64,000 nucleotides of DNA from Clostridia bacterium (GTDB lineage Bacteria > Bacillota > Clostridia > Christensenellales > Aristaeellaceae). Positions 26,569 to 35,813 of the stretch are shown piece after piece. Both the position numbers and the translations under genes were made by a program. The notes beneath the pieces were generated by a model, which was not told where the DNA came from, did not search any database, and worked only from the letters and a program-made list of their open reading frames with translations. The stretch is from positions 124,001-188,000 of the forward strand of contig JAFRQX010000038.1 in NCBI GenBank assembly GCA_017428385.1, given 5' to 3'. Position 1 is the first letter of the stretch. Each line of letters opens with the position of its first letter.

Positions 26569-27558
26569 CTTCTGGAAACGATAAGAGTCGCGGCACATGT
26601 CCTCGAGGTTCTTTTCGGCTTCCCAGCCGAGGAGAGCCTTGGCTTTGGAAGGATCGGCATAGTTTTCCGCGATGTCGCCGGGACGGCGGGGAGCAATGAC
26701 ATAAGGAACAGCGACGTCATTGACGCGGGAATAGGTATTAACCAGATCCAGGACGGAATAGCCGTGGCCGGTACCAAGATTGATGATTTCAGAGCCGGTA
26801 TGGGCAGCGGCATAATCGCAGGCCTTCACATGGCCATTGGCCAGGTCAACCACATGGATATAATCCCGGACGCCGGTGCCATCAGGAGTGGGATAATCAT
26901 TGCCGAAAACGGAGAGCTTTTCCAGCTGGCCTACGGCCACCTTGGCGATATAGGGAACAAGGTTGTTGGGAATGCCGGCGGGATCCTCGCCAATGAGGCC
27001 GGACTCATGAGCGCCGATGGGGTTGAAATAACGAAGAAGGACAACGCTCCACTCCGGATCAGCCGCAACCTGGCCCTCCAGGATTTTTTCAATCATGTAT
27101 TTGGTCCAGCCATAGGGATTGGTGCAGCCCAGGGAAACCATATCCTCACGGTAAGGCACTTCCGTCTGATTGCCGTATACGGTGGCAGAAGAAGAGAAGA
27201 CGAGACGCTTGACACCATGGGCCTGCATGGTTTCACACAGGGTCAGGGTCGTATCCAGGTTGTTGCGGTAATAACGCAGGGGCTGGGAAACGCTTTCACC
27301 AACCGCCTTCAGGCCGGCGAAGTGAATAACGCAGTCGAAGTTGTTCTCGCTGAAAATACGATCCATGGCTGCCTTATCAGCCACGTCTGCCTCATAATGA
27401 GGAACCGGATGGCCGACGATCTTTTCGATCCGGTTGATGGATTCCGGACAGCTGTTGATATAATTGTCCACAATGACAGGTTCATGACCCGCGTTGCACA
27501 GTTCAACACAGGTATGGGATCCGATAAAACCGGCGCCGCCGGTCAGAAGAATCTTCAT
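26542..27558 (-). CDS. galE: UDP-glucose 4-epimerase
   Basis: 338-residue NAD-dependent enzyme interconverting UDP-glucose and UDP-galactose. The Rossmann motif GGAGFIGSH is at residues 7-15, the catalytic Ser region is SSSATVYG, and the Tyr-x3-Lys pair is in YGWTKYMIEK. The N-terminus MKILLTGG fixes the start at 27558, with AAGGAA upstream; an in-frame ATG at 27621 would add 21 residues without support. It lies downstream of two glycan genes on the same strand and likely supplies their sugar nucleotide. Confidence 0.94.
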   Translation of the reverse strand: MKILLTGGAGFIGSHTCVELCNAGHEPVIVDNYINSCPESINRIEKIVGHPVPHYEADVADKAAMDRIFSENNFDCVIHFAGLKAVGESVSQPLRYYRNNLDTTLTLCETMQAHGVKRLVFSSSATVYGNQTEVPYREDMVSLGCTNPYGWTKYMIEKILEGQVAADPEWSVVLLRYFNPIGAHESGLIGEDPAGIPNNLVPYIAKVAVGQLEKLSVFGNDYPTPDGTGVRDYIHVVDLANGHVKACDYAAAHTGSEIINLGTGHGYSVLDLVNTYSRVNDVAVPYVIAPRRPGDIAENYADPSKAKALLGWEAEKNLEDMCRDSYRFQKNNPTGYHG

Positions 27559-27627
27559 GACAATAAATTCCTTTTCTTTTTGATAACGGATCGTTTCCGA
27601 AGAAACGATCCGAATAAACAACTGTTA

Positions 27628-28530
27628 TTACAGGGCGGCCGGATAAACGCCGGCGTCATGCAATTTTTTCAGCTCCGCGCTGACATATTCCTTATCTTCT
27701 TTATAGGTGACGCCGAACCAGACAGCGTCCGTGGAGAGCACTTCAACCCGCAGGCCCTTGGACTGCATCAGGGAATCCACCAGGGAGGGAAGGAGGCACT
27801 CCTTCTTCAGGGGATCACCGGATTCATCCTTCAGGAAGGCATCCAGGTACTTAACACCATCCTCGAAGAAATCAGGCGCGAAGCCCCAGAGGTTCATGGA
27901 AACGAGGGCGTCCGGATCCAGGATAACTCCTTCGGGATTGTCGTGGATATCACGGATGGTGCCATCCGGGAAGGGCAGAATATTGAAGGTTTCAGTCACC
28001 TTGACCAGGTGTCCTTCTTCCGTTGTGCAGACGCCGCGAGTCACATGGCCGTGCTTGGAAACGGTGTTCTTCAGATAATAAGCAACCATGTAGGCTTTGT
28101 TTTCTTCTTCCTGCAGGCGATGCAGAGCGTCAGCCATGGCTTTGAAGGCGTCACGGCCGTAATAGTCGTCCGCATTGATGACGGCAAAGGGCTCATTGAT
28201 CACGTCCTTTGCACACATTACCGCGTGAACCGTACCGTAGGGCTTGGTACGATCGGCCGGGGGAACGAAACCGCCGGGCAGGGAATCATACTCCTGGTAA
28301 GCGTATTCCACATGAACCTTCTTCGCGATCTTGTCACCGATCATGGAACGGAAAAGTTCATCCATGCTTTTCCGGATGACAAAAACCACCTTATCGAAAC
28401 CGGCTTCCACAGCATCGTGGATGGAATACTCCATCAGGATTTCACCGTTGGGTCCGATTCTGTCAATCTGTTTGTTTCCGCCGTACCGGGATCCGAGACC
28501 GGCTGCCATGATCAGAAGTGTTGTGTTCAT
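27628..28530 (-). CDS. Sugar nucleotidyltransferase
   Basis: 300 residues with the nucleotidyltransferase signature LIMAAGLGSRYGGNKQI near the N-terminus and the metal-binding NADDYYG near residue 119. It resembles glucose-1-phosphate uridylyl/thymidylyl-type enzymes of GT-A fold but is a divergent subgroup, so the sugar is uncertain. Its start (GAGGAG upstream) lies 68 bp inside the end of the sugar-phosphate transferase gene, implying translational coupling. galE is the next gene. Confidence 0.8.
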   Translation of the reverse strand: MNTTLLIMAAGLGSRYGGNKQIDRIGPNGEILMEYSIHDAVEAGFDKVVFVIRKSMDELFRSMIGDKIAKKVHVEYAYQEYDSLPGGFVPPADRTKPYGTVHAVMCAKDVINEPFAVINADDYYGRDAFKAMADALHRLQEEENKAYMVAYYLKNTVSKHGHVTRGVCTTEEGHLVKVTETFNILPFPDGTIRDIHDNPEGVILDPDALVSMNLWGFAPDFFEDGVKYLDAFLKDESGDPLKKECLLPSLVDSLMQSKGLRVEVLSTDAVWFGVTYKEDKEYVSAELKKLHDAGVYPAAL

Positions 28531-29941
28531 TTTTCAATATCTCCTCGTTTTTTTCTAAGATATTCGAACCGGGACTCTTCTGAAAGCCCTGGGTTGAATC
28601 TTTTTTGAACAGGATGGTAAAGGTCCTGAGCATCAGCTTCACATCCAGCCAGATGGAGAAGCTTTCGATATACATCATATCCAGCATGAGCTTGTCTTCC
28701 GCGGATGTGTTGTAACGGCCTTCAATCTGGGCGTAACCTGTAAGGCCGGCTTTCATCTTTTCACGATAGACGAAGCTGGGAAGGTTCATTTTATAGCGGG
28801 CAACGTTGGCCATCATCTCAGGACGGGGACCAACGATGGACATATCGCCGATCAGGATGTTGAAGAACTGGGGAATCTCATCCAGGCGGAAACGACGCAG
28901 GAAGGAACCCACTTTTGTGATCCGGGGATCATCCACAGCAACGGAAACCTGGACCTCATCCAGTTCACTGTGGGGCGTCATGGTCCGGAATTTACGGATG
29001 GTGAAAGGCCTGCCTGCAATGGTCAGCCGGGACTGCTTGAAGATGACGGGGCCGCCGTCTTCCAGCTTGATCAGGAGGGAGATGAGCAGGATAAAGGGGC
29101 TGAAGATAATCAGCGCCAACGTGGAAAATACAATATCACCAAAGCGTTTGGCGATCCGCTGGAAAAGTGTGATCTTATTATAATCCATGGAGAGGAACGC
29201 CGCGTCATCCACGATGGCGGGACGGGCATTACAGAACATGATATCTTCCAGTTCGGCCTTGCACATGACGTCCTTCCGGTCGTCATAGCAGATTTTCATG
29301 AGCTCAATCTTGGCACCGGAAGGAAGCTGGCCGAGGAAAATGACGTCAGCCTTTTCAATACGGCGGGTCAGATCCGGCACATTATAGAGAACCACATCAT
29401 CCACACGCCACTGAAGCTTATAGCGTTCAATTTTGGAACGGAGCGCTTCTTCCTGAGAGGGAGAACCGAGGATGAGCAGGCAGCTCCTGGGTGGAGTGAA
29501 ATAGAAATACAACTGATTGCCGACACGGACAAACAGGATAATGATGATGATCTGGATGATAAAGCAGAGGAGCAAACAGAGCAGATCGGGACCAAAAATG
29601 ACGAGATGATCGTTATAATTATCGTTGACGTTCATAATTTCCAGCTGGAGATAGGTGACGATATCCGTGATGGCAATACTGGAAATCATGGCGGAAATCA
29701 CGGGCTTATTCTTTTTGCGGCCGACTTCATAACCGCCGTAAACCGCATGCATGGCGATACTCATGGCGGTATAGGTAAGCAGGGTTGTAGCCAGGGTACG
29801 GTTAACAACCAGAAGATAGACATTTGTAATAGAAAGGCACGCAAAAAACGCAAGGCCCAATAAAACATAAAGAACCAATGAAAGGAGGCCAATCAGGACA
29901 GCTGTTTTTGTCTGATGAGATGAGCGACCCCGGAATGGCAA
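28463..29941 (-). CDS. Polyprenyl-phosphate sugar phosphotransferase
   Basis: 492-residue membrane enzyme that starts exopolysaccharide or capsule synthesis by moving a sugar-phosphate to undecaprenyl phosphate. Four membrane helices fill about residues 14-150, and a fifth at about 280-300 precedes the catalytic bacterial-sugar-transferase domain (KFRTMTPHSE, RFRLDEIPQFFNILIGDMSIVGPRPEM, AGLTGYAQIEGRYNT). A TTG start at 29941 follows GGAGGG. The last 35 or so residues after FKKDSTQGF are hydrophilic, not typical of the family, and overlap the next gene. Confidence 0.88.
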   Translation of the reverse strand: MPFRGRSSHQTKTAVLIGLLSLVLYVLLGLAFFACLSITNVYLLVVNRTLATTLLTYTAMSIAMHAVYGGYEVGRKKNKPVISAMISSIAITDIVTYLQLEIMNVNDNYNDHLVIFGPDLLCLLLCFIIQIIIIILFVRVGNQLYFYFTPPRSCLLILGSPSQEEALRSKIERYKLQWRVDDVVLYNVPDLTRRIEKADVIFLGQLPSGAKIELMKICYDDRKDVMCKAELEDIMFCNARPAIVDDAAFLSMDYNKITLFQRIAKRFGDIVFSTLALIIFSPFILLISLLIKLEDGGPVIFKQSRLTIAGRPFTIRKFRTMTPHSELDEVQVSVAVDDPRITKVGSFLRRFRLDEIPQFFNILIGDMSIVGPRPEMMANVARYKMNLPSFVYREKMKAGLTGYAQIEGRYNTSAEDKLMLDMMYIESFSIWLDVKLMLRTFTILFKKDSTQGFQKSPGSNILEKNEEILKNEHNTSDHGSRSRIPVRRKQTD

Positions 29942-29974
29942 ACAGACCCCTCCATTTCTCTAAAACTACATTAT

Positions 29975-30002
29975 ATTATCATAGTGTTAAAAGAGGTGTC
30001 AA
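29975..30002 (-). promoter_or_regulatory. Promoter of the glycan operon
   Basis: On the minus strand TTGACA (30002-29997) and GATAAT (29980-29975) with 16-nt spacing, about 35 nt before the TTG start. Confidence 0.6.
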
Positions 30003-30017
30003 TGTCGCAAAAAGGAG

Positions 30018-30046
30018 TTTACAATAAAGCGTATGAATGTTAAAAT
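30018..30046 (+). promoter_or_regulatory. Promoter of the GYPQ-rich protein gene
   Basis: TTTACA (30018-30023) and TAAAAT (30041-30046) with 17-nt spacing, divergent from the glycan promoter. Confidence 0.5.
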
Positions 30047-30130
30047 TTTATATTGAGTTGCTGTGCACAAAGCCGGTTTCTCATGCCCCTGAAATATGAC
30101 ATTCACCGCCTGAAGCGGAAAGGAAAAGAT

Positions 30131-31795
30131 ATGAGAAAGAAAGATCAGAACCCCTATCAGGGTGGATATCCGCAGCAGAACGGTTACCCGCAGGGAAGCT
30201 ATCCCGGCGGAGCCGCTTATCCCGGATATCCCACACAGCAGGGATATCAGAATCAGCAGGAATATCAGGCCCCCCAGGGATACCAGAATCCCCAGGGTTA
30301 TCCCCAGGCGACCGGTTATACCCAAATGCAGGGGTACCAGGCGCCCAGGACATATCAGACGCCCCAGGTTCCCGGCGGACAGGCTCCGGCCGGGGCAACT
30401 GACAATACCGGTTATGTCGGACAGGGATCCTTTGCGCAGAACGGGTATACCCAGACGGGATATACCCAGCCCCAGAATACAGGATATCCTGCCGGAAACG
30501 CTTATCCGCAGCAGAACGGCTATCCACAGGCAAATCCTGCCGGTATGACGGGATATACCTATCCCAATGCCAGTCAGCAGCCTGCCGGAAGCTATATTCC
30601 ACAGACTCCCTACAGCCCGGGTTATACAACCCCCGGATACCAGGCGCCTGCCGGATACGCCCAGGGGTATAACGCTGCCTATACGCAGATGGGGCGTCAG
30701 CAGGCACCGATGAATCCTATTCAGGAACAGGGTGGACAGGTTCCGCTGAACGGAGGCGGATATGTACCCCAGCCAGTACCGGTCCGGAAACAGCCTTTTA
30801 TGCTGACAGACTCATACCTTCTGATTATATGTGCGATGCTGCTGGTGTTCTTTGTGCTGGGCATGTTTATCAACGGCATGGGTGCCATGAAATGGGTGTT
30901 CCTTCTGCTGACAGCCGGCACAGCAGCGCTGCTGTGGCTGAAGAACCTGACAGAAAACAACAAGCGGCTGTGCTTCTCCATCGTTTACGGCGTGCTTGCG
31001 CTGGTTACGATCATCGGTCTTGTAACCGGCGGGCAGGGAACCAAAAGGACAAATCCGCAGCAGCAACAGCAGCTACAGCAGCAACAACAAACCGTACAGC
31101 AGGATCCTAACGGCAACACCGGATCCGCTGTCAACAATCCTTACGGAGCATTGGTGAATAACACAGCGGTCACTCCCGCTCCTGAGGAAATCGAAACGCC
31201 TGTTCCGGAAGGCGGCGAAGAAGAAATCAAAGCACGCCTGTATGAGTTTATGACGCTCTGGTCCGGAAATCAAATCTCCGATATGATCAAGTATTGCAGT
31301 ATTGAATGGCAGAACAAACAGGACAATGTACAAAATGCATTATTCACTGTGACCAAGAACAGAATACCTGTCAAGTATGAAATGATTTCCGTCTCCGGAA
31401 CTGCATATGACACGATGCGTACCGTGAATATGAAAGTGGAAATGAACAGAAATGACGGAAAACCCAATAAAATATACGATATGCAGGTCAGCATGAGAAA
31501 AGCGGATGACGACAAGTGGTACGTAGATCCTTCCAGCATGGTGTCCAATGAAGAAGAAGTGACTACAATCACACCGGTGCCTGAAGCGACACCCACGCTG
31601 GAAACTTCCAATAATACGATCCTGTATTACAATCCGGACGGCGGATCAAAGTATCACAGGGATCCCAACTGCAGGACGACTAACAGCAAGTACCTGCCCA
31701 TGCAGGGACAGTTTACCTACGGCGAACTGCTGCAAGGCGCGCACTCCGAACTGAAGCCGTGCCACATCTGCCTTGCGCCGGAGAGACCGAAATAA
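30131..31795 (+). CDS. GYPQ-repeat membrane protein with Cys/His C-terminal domain
   Basis: 554 residues in four parts: a long low-complexity tail rich in Gly-Tyr-Pro-Gln (about 8-215); three hydrophobic helices (about 230-320); a Gln/Asn linker followed by an NTF2-like segment (about 360-475); and a C-terminal YHRDPNC...PCHIC module. Repeats of GYP/GYQ suggest a flexible, phase-separating or wall-spanning tail. AAAGGAAAAG precedes the ATG at 30131. tilS starts 9 bp downstream, so it may be the first gene of the tilS-hpt-ftsH operon. Function unknown. Confidence 0.75.
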   Translation: MRKKDQNPYQGGYPQQNGYPQGSYPGGAAYPGYPTQQGYQNQQEYQAPQGYQNPQGYPQATGYTQMQGYQAPRTYQTPQVPGGQAPAGATDNTGYVGQGSFAQNGYTQTGYTQPQNTGYPAGNAYPQQNGYPQANPAGMTGYTYPNASQQPAGSYIPQTPYSPGYTTPGYQAPAGYAQGYNAAYTQMGRQQAPMNPIQEQGGQVPLNGGGYVPQPVPVRKQPFMLTDSYLLIICAMLLVFFVLGMFINGMGAMKWVFLLLTAGTAALLWLKNLTENNKRLCFSIVYGVLALVTIIGLVTGGQGTKRTNPQQQQQLQQQQQTVQQDPNGNTGSAVNNPYGALVNNTAVTPAPEEIETPVPEGGEEEIKARLYEFMTLWSGNQISDMIKYCSIEWQNKQDNVQNALFTVTKNRIPVKYEMISVSGTAYDTMRTVNMKVEMNRNDGKPNKIYDMQVSMRKADDDKWYVDPSSMVSNEEEVTTITPVPEATPTLETSNNTILYYNPDGGSKYHRDPNCRTTNSKYLPMQGQFTYGELLQGAHSELKPCHICLAPERPK

Positions 31796-31804
31796 CTGAC
31801 GATT

Positions 31805-33145
31805 ATGAAAGAAACAGACAGACTCAGGGAGCGGCTGTATCCTGTGGAAGCAGGACGTTACCTGATCGGATTATCCGGAGGAGCGGACAGCGTCGCGCTG
31901 CTGATGATGCTGCTTCCTGATATCAGAGAAAGCCGGATTGCAGTGGAAGCCGTGCATGTAAACCACGGGCTGCGCGGGGCTGAGTCTGATGATGACGAGA
32001 CATTCTGCCGCCGGTTGTGTGAACAGGAAAGCATTCCGCTGACTGTTTACCGGGCGGATCTCCAGGGGAAAACCGATGAGGCTTCCGCACGGAAGGCCCG
32101 GTATGGTTTTTTCCGGGAAAGATACGAGGCTTTCCGAGCGGACGGCCTGATCCTGGCCCATCACGCGGATGATCAGGCGGAAACCTTCCTGATGCGACTG
32201 ACAAGGGGAGCCGGTCCCGAGGGACTGGAGTGCATGAGGGAAGATGAAACGGTGGACGGAATCCGGATTCTCCGTCCGATGCTGCGGATCAGGCGGGAAG
32301 AGATCCGGACAGCCCTGAAGGAAGACGGAACCGGATGGCGGGAAGATTCCACCAATACCGATACGGCTTACCTCCGGAACCGAATCCGGCAGGAACTGAT
32401 TCCAGCGCTGGAAGCCATTTCCGAATCTGCTGTTGAAAAAATCTGCCGGACTGCAGGGATGATTGCGGCGGATAACGACGTACTGGATGCTGCAGCGGAT
32501 CAACTGCTCCGGGAAAACGCCAGGGGAAATATCCTGAATGCCGCGGTAATTGCCGCAGAACCGGACGCACTGCGACGGCGGGTGCTGCGGAAATGGTGGA
32601 ACGCGGAAGGCCCTGTGCTGGAGGAGCATGCGCTGAGCGCAGCACAGACGGAAACGCTGAATGCGTTGCTGGACGTGACCAAGGGAAAAACCAACCTTCC
32701 TGGTGACGTTTATGCTGTAAGAACAGGAAAGCATCTGATCCTTCAACGGACAGACAAGGAAAAAAAGACTGATCCGGTTCCTTTTTCCGGTGAAGAAACC
32801 GAATTCGGTGCATACCGGATTACGGTCAGCCCAACGGAGGGCAATCCAGGAGACGGGAAGAAAACCCAGGAAGTACCGGACGGATTTTTCCGGGGATGTG
32901 AAATCCGTACCCGGCGGCCGGGAGACCGGATCAGGCCCTTCGGAAGCACAGGCAGCCGGAAACTGCAGGATTACCTGACAGACCGCCGGATCGGCGAGCC
33001 CTTCCGGGACAGCATTCCGCTGATCTGCAGGGGAAACGAAGTCCTGCTCGTGTGCGGCGTCGGAGCAGGCAACATACCCAGATGGAACAGGGAAGATTCT
33101 CCCGTGCGCATTACCTGGCACGGAGAGATGCCCTGGACAGAATAA
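31805..33145 (+). CDS. tilS: tRNA(Ile)-lysidine synthetase TilS
   Basis: 446-residue ATP-dependent enzyme converting the wobble C of the AUA-reading tRNA-Ile to lysidine. The PP-loop LSGGADSV is at residues 23-30, followed by VHVNHGLRG, HHADDQAETFLMRLTRG and RPML. The C-terminal tRNA-binding domain (TRRPGDRIRPFGSTGSRKLQDYLTDRRI) is present. It is followed by hpt and ftsH in the order seen in many Bacillota. Confidence 0.95.
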   Translation: MKETDRLRERLYPVEAGRYLIGLSGGADSVALLMMLLPDIRESRIAVEAVHVNHGLRGAESDDDETFCRRLCEQESIPLTVYRADLQGKTDEASARKARYGFFRERYEAFRADGLILAHHADDQAETFLMRLTRGAGPEGLECMREDETVDGIRILRPMLRIRREEIRTALKEDGTGWREDSTNTDTAYLRNRIRQELIPALEAISESAVEKICRTAGMIAADNDVLDAAADQLLRENARGNILNAAVIAAEPDALRRRVLRKWWNAEGPVLEEHALSAAQTETLNALLDVTKGKTNLPGDVYAVRTGKHLILQRTDKEKKTDPVPFSGEETEFGAYRITVSPTEGNPGDGKKTQEVPDGFFRGCEIRTRRPGDRIRPFGSTGSRKLQDYLTDRRIGEPFRDSIPLICRGNEVLLVCGVGAGNIPRWNREDSPVRITWHGEMPWTE

Positions 33146-33165
33146 ACAAGAGAGGACCAACACAC

Positions 33166-33729
33166 ATGGAACAGAACGCGAAGATTTATGAGGACCTGGA
33201 CAGGATCCTTGTAACCAAAGAGGAAATCGCGGAAAAAGTCAGGGAACTCGGTCAGAAGATTACCAAGGATTATGCCGGAAAGGAGCCTGTGCTGGTCTGC
33301 ATCCTGAAAGGCGCGGTGCTGTTCTTCTCTGACCTGATGCGGGAAATCGACCTGCCGGTGACGGCGGATTTTATGGCAATCTCCAGCTACGGCAGCGCGA
33401 CGAAGACCAGCGGTGTTGTGCGCGTGCTGAAGGACCTTGACAAGGATATCGTCGGCAAGGACGTCATCATTGTTGAAGATATCGTGGACACAGGCGTCAC
33501 GCTGAATTACCTGAAGAGCATGCTGGCGCACAGGGGAGCAGCATCCATCCGCATTGCCGCCCTGCTGGACAAGACAGCACGGCGTACTGTACCTGACCTG
33601 AAAGTGGACTATGTGTGCTTTGACATTCCGGACGCCTTTGTGGTAGGCTACGGGCTGGATTACGACCAGACGTACCGTAACCTGCCGGATATCGGCGTTC
33701 TTTCTCCGAAAATTTACGGAGATAAATAA
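33166..33729 (+). CDS. hpt: Hypoxanthine phosphoribosyltransferase
   Basis: 187-residue purine-salvage enzyme making IMP or GMP from hypoxanthine or guanine and PRPP. The PRPP-binding motif VIIVEDIVDTGVTL lies near residue 102 and the base-binding KVDYVCFDIPDAFVVGYGLDYD near residue 145. AGAGGA upstream and the homologous start MEQNAKIYEDL favour 33166 over an earlier in-frame ATG that overlaps tilS. Confidence 0.95.
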   Translation: MEQNAKIYEDLDRILVTKEEIAEKVRELGQKITKDYAGKEPVLVCILKGAVLFFSDLMREIDLPVTADFMAISSYGSATKTSGVVRVLKDLDKDIVGKDVIIVEDIVDTGVTLNYLKSMLAHRGAASIRIAALLDKTARRTVPDLKVDYVCFDIPDAFVVGYGLDYDQTYRNLPDIGVLSPKIYGDK

Positions 33730-33752
33730 GTAAGTAAAAGGGGGAATCTCTT

Positions 33753-35771
33753 TTGAATAGAAGACCTTCAAGGGGTATCGTCGGGTACGTTGTACTTCTT
33801 ACCACGCTGCTGCTGATTGCCATCCTGCTGAACGGCGGCCTGAGCCAGACGGTCAGCCGCAGGATCGAATATCCGCAGCTGCTGGATATGATCAAAGAAG
33901 GCAAGGTATCCAGAGTTGCCATCCGAAACAATGCCCTGGTTGGTGTGACCAAATCCACCAATGTGGCGGCGGACGATTTCCCGGAACGCAACTACGATTT
34001 TGAAACCACAATCGGTGCGGACTTCCTGGACACTGTCCGCCAGATTGAAGCCAATAAAAAGAACGTACCGCTGGATCAGGTTACGGTGGACCAGCTGTCT
34101 TTTGACCTGGAATACCGTGCCCCGGTTGTGATTCCGTGGTGGTATGATTTCCTGCCGTACCTGATCATGCTGGGTATTATGGCAGTCATATGGTTTGTGA
34201 TGATCCGCTCCCAGGCGGGCGGCGGCGGAAAGGTGATGTCCTTCGGCAAGAGCCGTGCCCGGATGCAGGATCCCACGAAGAACAAGATTACCTTTGCAGA
34301 CGTGGCCGGCGCGGATGAAGAGAAGGAAGAACTCCAGGAGATGGTGGACTTCCTGAAGAATCCCCGGAACTATACGGAACTGGGCGCCCGGATACCCAAG
34401 GGCGTTCTGCTCGTTGGACCTCCCGGAACCGGTAAAACCCTGCTGGCCAAAGCTGTTGCGGGCGAAGCAGGCGTACCCTTCTTCTCCATCAGCGGCAGTG
34501 ACTTTGTGGAGATGTTTGTCGGCGTCGGCGCAAGCCGCGTCCGCGACCTGTTTGACCAGGCCAAGAAGGTGGCTCCTGCCATCGTATTTATCGATGAAAT
34601 TGACGCAGTTGGACGTCACCGCGGCGCAGGCCTCGGCGGCGGCCACGATGAACGTGAACAGACACTGAACCAGCTGCTGGTTGAAATGGACGGTTTTGCC
34701 GTGAATGAAGGCATTATCGTGATGGCCGCAACCAACCGCCGCGATATCCTTGACCCCGCCCTGATGCGTCCCGGCCGTTTTGACCGGCAGGTGACGGTCA
34801 ACTATCCTGACCAGAACGGCCGCGTGGCCATCCTGAAAGTTCACAGCAAGGGCAAGAAGCTGGATGACAGCGTGGACCTGGATAATATCGCGAAGCGTAT
34901 GCCGTACGCTACCGGCGCTGACCTGGAAAACGTGATGAACGAAGCCGCTATCCTCGCAGCCCGTGCCAGGAAGAAAAAGATTGACCAGCAGCTGCTGATC
35001 GACGCCATTGCCCGGGTACAGATGGGTCCCGAAAAGAAGAGCCATAAGGTGAACGAAAAAGACCGCCGCATGGTGGCCATTCACGAGGGCGGACATGCCA
35101 TCATCGGCCATCTGCTGGAAGGCTGCGATGAAGTACACCTGATCACGATTGTACCCCGGGGACAGGCGGCAGGACACACCCTCGCGCTGCCTGCTGAGGA
35201 GCATGACAACATGAGCCGCAGCCAGCTGTATGACCAGATCACCATGATGCTGGGCGGACACGCAGCTGAAGAAGTCGGACTCGGCGAGATCTATACCGGA
35301 TCTTCCAGCGACCTGAAGCGGGCAACGGAGATCTGCCGGAAGATGGTAACGCAGTTCGGCATGAGCGACAATATCGGAACCATTTACCTGGGCAGCGACC
35401 AGGAAGTGTTTGTCGGTATGGAATTCGGCCAGAGCCGTGAATACAGCGAAGAAATCGCAGCGAAGATTGACCGCGAGGTTGCTTCCATCCTGGCACGGTG
35501 CTATGAGAAGGCCAAGAAGATCCTGACGGATAACCTGGACAAGCTGGAAACGCTGACCCAGGCGCTGCTTGAGCAGGAAACCCTGAACCGTGCTGAGTTT
35601 GTTTCCCTGATGGAAACCGGTGAAATGCCGGAAGCCAGCAAGGAAGACAAGCCGAGGACGGCAGAGGAAATCATCCGCGAAAGCAAGGAAGCTTTTGAAG
35701 CGGAAACCGATAAGGAAATGGAAGCGCAGGAGCCTGTGCAGAGTGAAACCCGGACTGAAAGCGAAACCTGA
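33753..35771 (+). CDS. ftsH: ATP-dependent zinc metalloprotease FtsH
   Basis: 672-residue membrane-anchored AAA+ protease for quality control. Membrane segments are at about 9-27 and 127-149. The Walker A GPPGTGKT is at 222-229, the Walker B IVFIDEID at 277-284, the second-region-of-homology arginines are in [20 protein letters not shown], and the zinc motif HEGGH is at 444-448 (usually HEAGH). The start is a TTG with AAAGGGGG 8 nt upstream. The acidic C-terminal tail after residue 620 is typical. Downstream of hpt in a conserved order. Confidence 0.97.
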   Translation: MNRRPSRGIVGYVVLLTTLLLIAILLNGGLSQTVSRRIEYPQLLDMIKEGKVSRVAIRNNALVGVTKSTNVAADDFPERNYDFETTIGADFLDTVRQIEANKKNVPLDQVTVDQLSFDLEYRAPVVIPWWYDFLPYLIMLGIMAVIWFVMIRSQAGGGGKVMSFGKSRARMQDPTKNKITFADVAGADEEKEELQEMVDFLKNPRNYTELGARIPKGVLLVGPPGTGKTLLAKAVAGEAGVPFFSISGSDFVEMFVGVGASRVRDLFDQAKKVAPAIVFIDEIDAVGRHRGAGLGGGHDEREQTLNQLLVEMDGFAVNEGIIVMAATNRRDILDPALMRPGRFDRQVTVNYPDQNGRVAILKVHSKGKKLDDSVDLDNIAKRMPYATGADLENVMNEAAILAARARKKKIDQQLLIDAIARVQMGPEKKSHKVNEKDRRMVAIHEGGHAIIGHLLEGCDEVHLITIVPRGQAAGHTLALPAEEHDNMSRSQLYDQITMMLGGHAAEEVGLGEIYTGSSSDLKRATEICRKMVTQFGMSDNIGTIYLGSDQEVFVGMEFGQSREYSEEIAAKIDREVASILARCYEKAKKILTDNLDKLETLTQALLEQETLNRAEFVSLMETGEMPEASKEDKPRTAEEIIRESKEAFEAETDKEMEAQEPVQSETRTESET

Positions 35772-35813
35772 AACAAAACAATGAGTAAATAAACAAAGAA
35801 AGGGGGCGGGCAG

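Noticed and set aside
26509..28608. A 699-codon open frame antisense to galE and the nucleotidyltransferase
   Set aside because: Both sense genes have intact active-site motifs; the antisense product matches nothing recognisable.
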